Assembly (NCBI GenBank): GCA_009360345.1
Contig: SPDP01000005.1
Span: 248,001 to 312,000 of the forward strand
From: Alcaligenaceae bacterium SAGV5
GTDB lineage: Bacteria; Pseudomonadota; Gammaproteobacteria; Burkholderiales; Burkholderiaceae_B
Direction of reading: 5' to 3'
DNA: 64,000 nt
This document shows, piece by piece, positions 51,366-58,850 of this stretch. How positions within the stretch are numbered: the first letter of the stretch is position 1; each line of letters begins with the position of its first letter. The position numbers were made by a program, and so were the translations under genes. The notes under the pieces were generated by a model, which was not told where the DNA came from, did not search any database, and was given only the letters and a program-made list of their open reading frames with translations.

Positions 51366-52552
51366 GCCTGTCGATCAACCTGCCGGCGGCCGGCGGCCTG
51401 CGGCGGTACGCGCTGCGCGACCGCGCGCCGTTCCAGGCGCCGCCCGCCGGCGCGCGCTTCGACCGCATCGCCTATTCGGCGGCGCACGTGGTGGCCGATC
51501 CGCTGGCGGCCATCGACCCGTGGCTGCAATGCGCCGTGGACTGGGACGCCACCATCGCCTACCGCCAGCGCCTGTGGGCGCTGGGCCTGGGCGTGGCCGA
51601 GGCCATGGACACCGCGCAGCGCGGCATGGGGCTGGACTGGCCCACGTCTCTTGAGTTGATCCGCCGTTCGCTGGACGCCGCCCGCGACGTACCGGGCGCG
51701 CGCGTGGCCTCGGGCTGCGGCACCGATCACCTGGCGCCCGAGGACGCCCGGAACACCGACGACGTGATCCGCGCCTACGAAGAACAGATGGCCGCCATCG
51801 AAGGCCTGGGCGGCCGGCTCATCGTCATGGCCAGCCGCGCGCTGGCCCGCGTGGCCCGCGGCCCCGCCGACTACGAACGCGTCTACGACCGCATCCTGGG
51901 CCAGGCCCAAGAGCCCGTCATCCTGCACTGGCTGGGCGACATGTTCGACCCGGCATTGCAAGGCTACTGGGGCAGCGACGACGTGGATGCCGCCATGCGG
52001 ACCGCGCTGGACGTGATCGCCGCACACCCCGACAAGGTCGACGGCATCAAGATCTCGCTGCTCGACAAGGACAAGGAAATCGCCATGCGCCGCCGCCTGC
52101 CCGCGGGCGTGCGCATGTACACCGGCGACGACTTCAACTACGCCGAACTGATCGCCGGCGACGGCCAGGGCGAACTGCCCAACCACCGCCAGAGCGACGC
52201 GCTGCTGGGCATCTTCGACGCCATCGCGCCGGCCGCCAGCGCGGCGCTGGCGGAACTGGCGGCGGGCAACGTCGACGCCTTCAACCGGATCCTGGCGCCC
52301 ACCGTGCCGCTGTCGCGCCACATCTTCAGCGCGCCCACGCGCTTCTACAAGACCGGCGTCGTGTTCATGGCCTGGCTCAACGGCCACCAGGACCACTTCG
52401 CGATGGTGGGCGGGCAGCAGAGCGCGCGGTCGTTGCAGCACTTCGCCGAGCTGTTCCGGCTGGCGGATGGGGCGGGGCTGCTGGATCAGCCTGAGTTGGC
52501 TGTGGGGCGGATGAATACCTTGCTGGCTATGCATGGCGTGGATGGACGATAG
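51362..52552 (+). CDS. DUF993 family protein (dihydrodipicolinate-synthase-like)
   Basis: A 396-residue protein of the DUF993 family, a TIM-barrel group related to DapA-type aldolases. It shows YRQRLWALGLGVAEAMDTAQ, VILHWLGDMFDPAL, GIKISLLDKDKEIAMRRRLP (Lys at the Schiff-base-like position) and VRMYTGDDFNYAELI. An aldolase or dehydratase acting on a keto-sugar acid is a reasonable guess, and members are typically linked to Gfo/Idh and TIM-barrel isomerase genes, as here. No reaction is proven for the family to my knowledge. Confidence 0.85.
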   Translation: MSLSINLPAAGGLRRYALRDRAPFQAPPAGARFDRIAYSAAHVVADPLAAIDPWLQCAVDWDATIAYRQRLWALGLGVAEAMDTAQRGMGLDWPTSLELIRRSLDAARDVPGARVASGCGTDHLAPEDARNTDDVIRAYEEQMAAIEGLGGRLIVMASRALARVARGPADYERVYDRILGQAQEPVILHWLGDMFDPALQGYWGSDDVDAAMRTALDVIAAHPDKVDGIKISLLDKDKEIAMRRRLPAGVRMYTGDDFNYAELIAGDGQGELPNHRQSDALLGIFDAIAPAASAALAELAAGNVDAFNRILAPTVPLSRHIFSAPTRFYKTGVVFMAWLNGHQDHFAMVGGQQSARSLQHFAELFRLADGAGLLDQPELAVGRMNTLLAMHGVDGR

Positions 52553-52585
52553 GACTGCTGGATTGGTCCAGATAAAGGAAGACGC

Positions 52586-53605
52586 GTGAGAAAAATCGAT
52601 AGCTATTCCCACCTGTTCCCGCCCGCGTACTTCGAGCGCATGAAGGCGCTTGCCAAGGACCAGGGCGCGATCAAGCGCTGGTTGACGGTGCCCGTCCTGT
52701 ACGACCTGGACGCCCGCCTGAAGATGATGGACGAGTTTCCGGGATACCAGCAGATCCTGACGCTGTCGTCGCCGCCCATCGAGTTCGTGGCGGGGCCGGA
52801 AGACTCGCCGGAACTGGCCCGGCTGGCCAACGACGGCATGGCCGAGATCGTCGCGCAGCATCCCGACAAATTCCCGGCCTTCGTCGCGTCGCTGCCCATG
52901 AACAACGTCGAGGCCGCGCTGCGGGAAATGGATCGCGCCATCGGCGAACTGGGCGCGCGGGGTATCCAGATCTTCACCAACGTCAACGGCCGGCCGCTGG
53001 ACGATCCCGAGTTCTGGCCCATTTTCGAGAAGGCGGTGAACGAGTACCAGGTCCCGATCTGGATGCACCCGGCCCGCGGCGCGAACTTCCCCGACTACCT
53101 GACCGAGAAGAAATCCAAGTTCGAGATCTGGTGGACCTTCGGCTGGCCCTACGAAACCAGCGCGGCCATGACCCGCATGGTGTTCTCCGGCTTCTTCGAC
53201 AAGCTGCCGGAGATGAAACTGATCACCCATCACATGGGCGCCATGATCCCGTTTTTCGACGGCAGGGTGGGGCCGGGCCAGGACCAGTTCGGCAGCCGCA
53301 CCTCGGACGAAGACTACGAAGGCCTGCTTGCGCGCATGCCCAAGCGGCCCATCGACTACTTCCGCATGTTCTATGCCGACACCGCGCTGGCCGGATCCAA
53401 GGCCGGCGTGGCCTGCGGCCTGGAATTCTTCGGCGCCGAAAAAGTCCTGTTCGCCACCGATTGCCCGTTCGATCCGGAAGGCGGACCGGCCTTCATCCGC
53501 AGCATTCCCGACGCCATCGACGCGCTGGACTTGAGCGAGGCCGACCGCGAAGGCATCTACTTCGGCAACGCCTTGAAGCTGTTGAAAATGGGCTGCGACT
53601 GCTGA
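52586..53605 (+). CDS. Amidohydrolase-superfamily decarboxylase/hydrolase (ACMSD-like)
   Basis: A 339-residue TIM-barrel metal enzyme. It begins KIDSYSHLFPP, where the usual HxH metal pair is reduced to a single His (SYSH), and has WMHPARG, LITHHMGAMIPFFDGR and LFATDCPFDPEGG with the catalytic Asp. This order matches the 2-amino-3-carboxymuconate-semialdehyde/gamma-resorcylate decarboxylase branch. A non-oxidative decarboxylation is possible, but the altered HxH suggests another reaction. The start is GTG with AAAGGAAG upstream, which gives lower translation than its neighbours. Confidence 0.87.
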   Translation: MRKIDSYSHLFPPAYFERMKALAKDQGAIKRWLTVPVLYDLDARLKMMDEFPGYQQILTLSSPPIEFVAGPEDSPELARLANDGMAEIVAQHPDKFPAFVASLPMNNVEAALREMDRAIGELGARGIQIFTNVNGRPLDDPEFWPIFEKAVNEYQVPIWMHPARGANFPDYLTEKKSKFEIWWTFGWPYETSAAMTRMVFSGFFDKLPEMKLITHHMGAMIPFFDGRVGPGQDQFGSRTSDEDYEGLLARMPKRPIDYFRMFYADTALAGSKAGVACGLEFFGAEKVLFATDCPFDPEGGPAFIRSIPDAIDALDLSEADREGIYFGNALKLLKMGCDC

Positions 53606-53663
53606 GCCGCCGCCCGCAACGGCGATGCCGGAAACATAGCCGGCACGCACCGAGGAGACATGC

Positions 53664-54632
53664 ATGAAATCCTGGATAGGCAAGATCGTGCTGGGCGCAG
53701 GCGTGCTGGCCGCTACCGCGGCGGCCCAGGCGCAAGGATATCCATCGCGGCCCGTGCGCATCATCGTTCCCTACGCCCCCGGCGGCACCGTGGACCTGGT
53801 CGCCCGTGTGGTGGCCAGCAGATTGTCGGAACAGACGGGCCAGTCCTTCGTCGTCGAGAACCGCGCCGGGGCCAGCGGCGCCATCGGCAGCGAAGCCGTG
53901 GCGCGCGCGCCGGCCGACGGCTACACCTTGCTGGTGCAGTCGCCCACCCTGATCGCCAACGCGCTGATGTCCGACACCGTGCCCTACGACACGGCCAAAG
54001 ACTTCACGCCCATCTCGCTGCTGGGCTCCGTGCCCATGCTGCTGGCGGCCCACCCCAGCGTGCCGGCCGCCAACCTCAAGGAATTCATCGACCAGGCGCG
54101 CGCCAACCCCGGCAAATTCACCTTCGGCACCTCCGCCGTCGGATCGCCCATGCACGTGGCGGAAGAAGCCATCAAGCACGACGCCAAGCTCGACATCCTG
54201 GTCGTGCCGTACAAAGGCACCGCGCCGGCGCTGAACGACCTGCTGGGCGGACAAGTCAGCGCCATCATCGACGCCATTCCCTCCACCTACCCGCACGTGG
54301 CCAGCGGCAAACTCAAGGCACTGGCCGTCACCACCAGCGCGCGCCTGCCCTCCATGCCCAACGTGCCCACCGTCGCGGAATCCGGGATACCCGGGTTCGA
54401 CATGGTTACGTGGTACGGACTGTGGGGGCCGGCCAAGCTGCCGGATGCCGTGCTCAAAGTCCTGTCCAAAGAATTGGCCACGGCCATGAAAGCCCCCCTG
54501 GTGACCGAGCGCCTGGGCAACCAGGGCTTCATCGCCGACGGCGGCAGCCCCGCCTCGTTCGCCGCCTTCATCGACAAAGAGCGGGCCATGTACACGCGGG
54601 TGATCAAGGCCGCGAACATCCAGATCAAATGA
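53664..54632 (+). CDS. Bug/TctC-family periplasmic solute-binding protein
   Basis: A 322-residue receptor with signal peptide (IVLGAGVLAATAAAQAQ) and blocks YPSRPVRIIVPYAPGG, TVDLVAR (loop Asp), VVENRAGASGAIG, ADGYT and VPYKGTAPAL. GAGGAG precedes the ATG. It belongs to the Gfo/DUF993/amidohydrolase/isomerase operon, so its ligand is probably the sugar acid or aromatic acid degraded there. Confidence 0.95.
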   Translation: MKSWIGKIVLGAGVLAATAAAQAQGYPSRPVRIIVPYAPGGTVDLVARVVASRLSEQTGQSFVVENRAGASGAIGSEAVARAPADGYTLLVQSPTLIANALMSDTVPYDTAKDFTPISLLGSVPMLLAAHPSVPAANLKEFIDQARANPGKFTFGTSAVGSPMHVAEEAIKHDAKLDILVVPYKGTAPALNDLLGGQVSAIIDAIPSTYPHVASGKLKALAVTTSARLPSMPNVPTVAESGIPGFDMVTWYGLWGPAKLPDAVLKVLSKELATAMKAPLVTERLGNQGFIADGGSPASFAAFIDKERAMYTRVIKAANIQIK

Positions 54633-54653
54633 TTCTTCCACGGTAGCCGACCC

Positions 54654-55529
54654 ATGCGCGATTTTTCCCAAGACCATCAATGGATGTCCATCAACACCGC
54701 CACCGTGCGCAAGTCGCGCGGACAGGAAGTGCCGCTGCTGGAGATTCTCGACGCCTGCGCGCGGCTGGGTGTGCGGGCCATTTCCCCGTGGCGCGACCAG
54801 GTCGCGGCGGCGGGGCTGGAACAGGTGTCGCGCGTCGTGCGCAGCCATGGGCTGGCATTGTCTGGCTATTGCCGTGGCGGTATGTTCACCGCGTCGGATG
54901 ACGCCGGCTTGCTGCGGGCGCGGGATGACAACCGGCGAGCCTTGGACGAGGCATGCGAACTCAACGCCGCTTGCCTGGTACTGGTCGTAGGCGGACTGCC
55001 CGGAGGCTTGCAGGGCAAGGCCGAGTACCACGACATTGGTCGGGCGCGGGGGCAGGTGACCGAAGGCATCGCGCAATTGCTGGAGTATGCGCGCGAACGC
55101 AAGATGCCCATCGCTATTGAGCCGCTACATCCGATGTATGCGGCGGATCGGGCGTGTATCAATACGCTGGAACAGGCGCTGGATGTGTGCGATCTGCTGG
55201 ATTCTGCGCGTAGCGGGGATATCGGCGTGGCGGTGGATCTGTACCACGTTTGGTGGGATCCGAAGTTGCAGGCGCAGATCGAGCGGGCGGGGCAGAAAAG
55301 GCTATTGGCTTTTCACGTTTGCGACTGGCTTACGCCTACCACCGACCTGCTGAACGATCGGGGCATGATGGGGGATGGGGTAATCGAGATTCCCAAGGCG
55401 CGCGGCTGGGTCGAGGCGCAGGGGTTTTCGGGGTTTAGTGAAGTGGAGATATTTTCGTATCGGTGGTGGGAGCTTGATACCGATGCGATTTTGCGGACCT
55501 GCATCGAGCGGCACCGGTCGGTGGTGTAG
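54654..55529 (+). CDS. Sugar phosphate isomerase/epimerase-fold protein (AP endonuclease family 2)
   Basis: A 291-residue TIM barrel. IAIEPLHPMYAADRACINTL carries the metal-binding Glu; VAVDLYHVWWDP and HVCDWLTPT carry the Asp/His ligands and FSGFSEVEIF the final Glu, all typical of IolE/Hyi-type isomerases. The enzyme would isomerise, epimerise or dehydrate a sugar acid or inositol derivative. The final third is unusually G/T-rich compared with its neighbours. Last gene of the operon; the AT-richer island begins just after it. Confidence 0.9.
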   Translation: MRDFSQDHQWMSINTATVRKSRGQEVPLLEILDACARLGVRAISPWRDQVAAAGLEQVSRVVRSHGLALSGYCRGGMFTASDDAGLLRARDDNRRALDEACELNAACLVLVVGGLPGGLQGKAEYHDIGRARGQVTEGIAQLLEYARERKMPIAIEPLHPMYAADRACINTLEQALDVCDLLDSARSGDIGVAVDLYHVWWDPKLQAQIERAGQKRLLAFHVCDWLTPTTDLLNDRGMMGDGVIEIPKARGWVEAQGFSGFSEVEIFSYRWWELDTDAILRTCIERHRSVV

Positions 55530-55600
55530 AGGCGAGGGGAGGGCGGCGTCGGGGCTCTGATATGCTTGAGCGCGTCACGTGCTCAAGTTTCCGGAGTGCC

Positions 55601-56245
55601 GTGTTGCCCAAATCCCCCGCTGACAACGTCATTGCCCTGTACCGGGAACATGCCGCTGCATTCGAGAAAAATAGAAATCAAGCATTTATCGAACGTACTT
55701 GGCTGAACCAGTTTTTGGACCTGCTTCCCGGCTCTCGGCCGGATGTGCTGGATATCGGCTGTGGCAGTGGTGCGCCGATGGCGCGCTACCTTATTCAGAA
55801 CGGATGCGGGGTAACCGGGGTGGATACGTCGCTGCCATTGCTCGCGCGTGCGCGTGAGTCGTTTCCGGAGCAACGCTGGATTGCGGCGGATATGCGGCAG
55901 ATGCCGGTCGTAGGGCCGTTTCACGGTTTGCTGGCCTGGCATAGTTTTTTTCATCTATCTCCTGAAGATCAACGGCCTATGTTCGCCACTTTTCGGCGGC
56001 TGGCGGCGCCGGGTGCGGTTCTGATGTTTACGAGCGGTACTCGTCTGGGCGAGGTCATTTGTCAGTTCGAGGGTAAGCCTCTTTATCACGGCAGCCTGGA
56101 CACGAGTGAATATCAAGAATTGCTGAGTGCCAACGGTCTTGCTGTGGTCCGGCATGTTGAGGGCGACGCGACATGCGGGGGAGCGACGGTATGGTTGGCG
56201 AAGTGGATCGGGGAAGGTTGCTTTCGGGCGAGATTGGATACATGA
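55601..56245 (+). CDS. SAM-dependent methyltransferase
   Basis: A 214-residue class I methyltransferase with motif I VLDIGCGSGAPMARYLI, an acidic motif II in VTGVDTSLPLLARA, WIAADMRQMP and a C-terminal strand GGATVWLAKWI. The GTG at 55601 is preferred because GGAG lies five bases upstream; the ATG at 55562 would add 13 residues without conservation. Base composition is clearly more AT-rich than the operons to the left. It marks the left side of the island; substrate unknown. Confidence 0.85.
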   Translation: MLPKSPADNVIALYREHAAAFEKNRNQAFIERTWLNQFLDLLPGSRPDVLDIGCGSGAPMARYLIQNGCGVTGVDTSLPLLARARESFPEQRWIAADMRQMPVVGPFHGLLAWHSFFHLSPEDQRPMFATFRRLAAPGAVLMFTSGTRLGEVICQFEGKPLYHGSLDTSEYQELLSANGLAVVRHVEGDATCGGATVWLAKWIGEGCFRARLDT

Positions 56246-56437
56246 AAGGGACTGTTCTCGGTCAGAAGCAGACGGTAGCAACAGGCTGCTTCCTCACATT
56301 TCGTTTTGCTGCTTTTAAGTCGGAACACCCGACGTCTGGGGCAGAGGTTCCCACCGTAAGTGCTTGCCCATAAATGGTTAGCCGCTCTACTGCTCATCTG
56401 TTCTGGATAGATAAAAGCTAAAGGAATTTCTTGAAAA

Positions 56438-57412
56438 CTATCGAAGCTCGTCGACCTCGGCTATCAGGGCGTTGCTCCGGGCTTCGGTCGTCTTGAAGGC
56501 ATTGTCCAGGCGCTTGAAGAGCGCCTCCATTTCTTGGAATAGCTTACCTACTGCTTCAGTGGCAGGGAGAATTAACTGGCATTTGGCATGATATTCAGTC
56601 TCATATAGCCCCTTGGAGGCGCGTTGAGTGCAGGTGGTCTTCGCAATAGAAAGGCTTCTCTCCACCCTGTCATGGGCCGCTCTGGCATTCGATTCCGAAT
56701 TTTCTACCTTTACATTAGTTCCAATAAGCCCCTCAACGATTAGTTGGGTCATTGCGACGGAAACTTGCGACCGCGCTGCACCATCGCGGAGCGTCCGGGC
56801 GTGTGTGGCCATCTTCTCCTGTCGGATCGAAACGGCTTCGTAGAGTGCCGGCACCCTCGTCAGGACAGTTACAGTTTCGGTCCCTCTAATTTGAAACTCC
56901 TTGGCCTGTTTCAGCGCTGTGTCTATGTCGACCAACCCAGACTTGGCGAGCCTGTCTGCATTCTGCTGGGCCTTCGCCGCACGTGTGGCATTTGCCGCTT
57001 GCTTTGCGCGGGATGTTAATTCGGAGATGGTCGCCTGCTCATCCCGCTCGCTCGAAGAAGTTAGGTTGCCTTGCAGCCCATCACCGCCGGAGAACCGGAT
57101 GCCTGAGTTCGTCCGGGTCCCGGAAAATGCGATGACACCCCCTTGAATCCAGGGGCGCTCAATGCGACCTATTATTTGGTTCCCTTGTATCGCTCCGGAC
57201 ACCGGGGCATCGAAGTCTGCCTCCGTTCCGTTCTCAGTGACAACAACTTGTCGATACCGGCCAGCGACGCTACCTTCCTTCGTCTCGAGAAGTTGCAAGG
57301 TGATGTAGCCGTTGCCTCTGTAGTACCCCATGTATAGGCCGGACCAACTGGCAGCCGTTGCCGGAGCAACCGCACCAAGCAGCGCGAAGAGGGTGATGTG
57401 GGCGAGTGACAT
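56438..57412 (-). CDS. Island hypothetical protein with signal peptide and coiled coil
   Basis: A 324-residue protein. From the ATG at 57412 it has a signal peptide (HITLFALLGAVAPATAASWS) and a beta-rich part (LYMGYYRGNGYITLQLLETK to about residue 115). Residues about 115-324 form a long helical, probably coiled-coil region rich in Ala, Lys and Glu, with Cys near 270 and 290 (TTCTQRAS and HAKCQLIL). It resembles no family I know. It is probably periplasmic. Codon use is AT-richer than the core genome. The frame continues to 57652, but those residues precede the signal and are not supported. Confidence 0.65.
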   Translation of the reverse strand: MSLAHITLFALLGAVAPATAASWSGLYMGYYRGNGYITLQLLETKEGSVAGRYRQVVVTENGTEADFDAPVSGAIQGNQIIGRIERPWIQGGVIAFSGTRTNSGIRFSGGDGLQGNLTSSSERDEQATISELTSRAKQAANATRAAKAQQNADRLAKSGLVDIDTALKQAKEFQIRGTETVTVLTRVPALYEAVSIRQEKMATHARTLRDGAARSQVSVAMTQLIVEGLIGTNVKVENSESNARAAHDRVERSLSIAKTTCTQRASKGLYETEYHAKCQLILPATEAVGKLFQEMEALFKRLDNAFKTTEARSNALIAEVDELR

Positions 57413-57850
57413 TGAGTAAGCGAACTGATCATAGGGGGATTGTGTCCAATCGTATCCCATTCGAAGGGCGCTGGGCCATATAACGCTGATCAGTGCCTGA
57501 TGGCAGGAGAAGGACAGCGTACCAAGGCTATCAGAATAAATGAAAGAGTGGGCAAGAGATTCTATGGCTTTCGAACGCGCACCAGAGCGAGTAGCACGTA
57601 ACACCTTGAAGTTCGAGATGGATGAAAACGAAGTCGAGGCTTGACCCTTCACCGAGAAGCCGAATAGGAATCAGGGCGACCTAGCTAGACCCTGTCTTGG
57701 ACTGGTGCCATTTCGCTTGCCGTGGCTGTTGTGATGGCAGCGCTGGCGTTGACGGTTTCGCACTTGCCTTGTTGTTGCTTAAAGAGTGATTGGTGCCGGG
57801 GGGCATGGTAGGATTCCGCCGTCAGGCAGACAAAGGTAATGGAGAGAGCG
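57413..57850. other. 438-bp region between divergent island genes
   Basis: It contains the upstream part of the open frame of the signal-peptide protein (to 57652) and the promoters for the two divergent genes. No RNA gene, repeat or other reading frame of interest is seen. Confidence 0.5.
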
Positions 57851-58126
57851 ATGACGAAGGTGGAACAATTCCTGTGGTGCGTTCAGACCGCCTTCTTAAA
57901 CAATCAGTTGCTTGTCGCGCGTGGAATGGAAACCGTGGAGACTGCTGAGTTCGGTGGAATCAGGCACGTCCATTCAGTCACAGCTAGAGCGATCTGGGCT
58001 GCTTCCAAGATACCCAATTCACTCTCTGCGGATCAAGCATCTCGCGAGTTCTGTGATTTTGCTTTCGACAATCTGTGGAAAGAGGGGAAGTCCTGTCCGG
58101 ATTGGCTCGTAGGGATACCGAAATAG
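57851..58126 (+). CDS. Small hypothetical island protein
   Basis: A 91-residue protein starting MTKVEQFLWCVQTAFLNNQL and ending CPDWLVGIPK. GGAGAG lies just upstream of the ATG at 57851; an in-frame ATG at 57839 is an alternative. It is mainly helical with a few aromatic residues and three Cys. AT-rich codon use matches the island. The neighbourhood of a DRT system and an integrase remnant makes it a candidate accessory gene. No function can be assigned. Confidence 0.5.
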   Translation: MTKVEQFLWCVQTAFLNNQLLVARGMETVETAEFGGIRHVHSVTARAIWAASKIPNSLSADQASREFCDFAFDNLWKEGKSCPDWLVGIPK

Positions 58127-58127
58127 A

Positions 58128-58484
58128 ATGGTACGTTGTCTTCATATCCGCGAGGCTGGCGCTAGAGGGTGCGGTGACGCACCGCGTCGCGCTGCATGTG
58201 AAGTCCGAGGGCTGAAGGCGACAGCCGGGGACATTCTCTCTACGTCTGCTGACGCGGCAATATGCCCAGGTGGTACACCGTTGGATCATATAATTAGACT
58301 TGACGATGCCACGTACTGCACGCACATGATTCGTCGTACAAAAGCTTCACCTATCTACTGGCGAACGAAGAGCCTTCAGGCAGTGTAGTTGTTGCGCGGA
58401 CATACGAAGCTGAAAAGCACGATTCGCGATCTCGGCATTGAGGTCGACGATGCCCGCGAAGTGGCAGAGCAGACCGAAGCATGA
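58128..58484 (+). pseudogene. Decayed tyrosine recombinase (integrase) gene, C-terminal part
   Basis: One frame encodes THMIRRTKASPIYWRTKSLQ, then AV, a TAG stop (58386-58388), LLRGHTKLKSTIRDLGIEVD and finally DAREVAEQTEA before TGA at 58482-58484. This is the C-terminal catalytic end of a phage-type integrase; intact homologues read AVQLLLGHTKLESTVRYLGI. The TAG therefore replaces a CAG Gln codon, and the nucleophile Tyr (RYLG) has become Asp (RDLG). Upstream, LLTRQYAQVVHRWI appears in another frame, so at least one frameshift has occurred. Non-functional remnant of the element that probably brought in the island. Confidence 0.8.
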
Positions 58485-58637
58485 TGACTTGAAGGCCGAG
58501 AGCAGTCGCTTGCTTGTCACAAAAGGAGACAGTTGTCCCACGCTTCGGTAGGCAGACCAAATGGCGGCTATCCATCGGTGCACGGCCATTTTTGCGCGGA
58601 GAGCCGGTGACGCCTCCTTTCCTCGCTGAATAGGTCT
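58485..58637. other. Non-coding stretch between integrase remnant and ncRNA candidate
   Basis: No reading frame or repeat is recognised. It probably represents further decayed sequence of the integrated element. Confidence 0.4.
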
Positions 58638-58850
58638 GGAAAAAATCCCGGCTGCCTAGACGGCGATGCCGATGGATGTCGATGGCTTGAAAGACAACAC
58701 TGCGTAGGCAGTGTCAGACGAGATCGAACGAGTGGGGGAGACGGCCCGCTTCTACCGTCTAATTACCCAGCCCCCAATTGATATAGGGGAAGAGAGGGCG
58801 CTTGTGTGTGGGCTGCCAACAGCCATTAAGGGTAAAGCGGAGCGCCGAAC
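58638..58850 (-). ncRNA. Candidate template ncRNA of the DRT3 system
   Basis: Directly downstream of drt3b on the same strand lies about 210 nt without coding frame but with several hairpins. The minus-strand transcript has GGCTG-TTGG-CAGCC (58824-58811), immediately followed by CACACAC (58810-58804), then CCCC...GGGG arms, then ACACTGC-CTAC-GCAGTGT, and ends near a T-run (ATTTTTT at about 58647). Type 3 DRT systems contain an ncRNA, and from memory Drt3a copies an ACACAC template in it; that detail is not verified. The tract beside a hairpin fits such a template. Ends are approximate. Confidence 0.45.

Noticed and set aside
56113-56397. Minus-strand frame overlapping the methyltransferase end
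   Set aside because: Mostly antisense to the methyltransferase, no ribosome-binding site and no recognisable motif.
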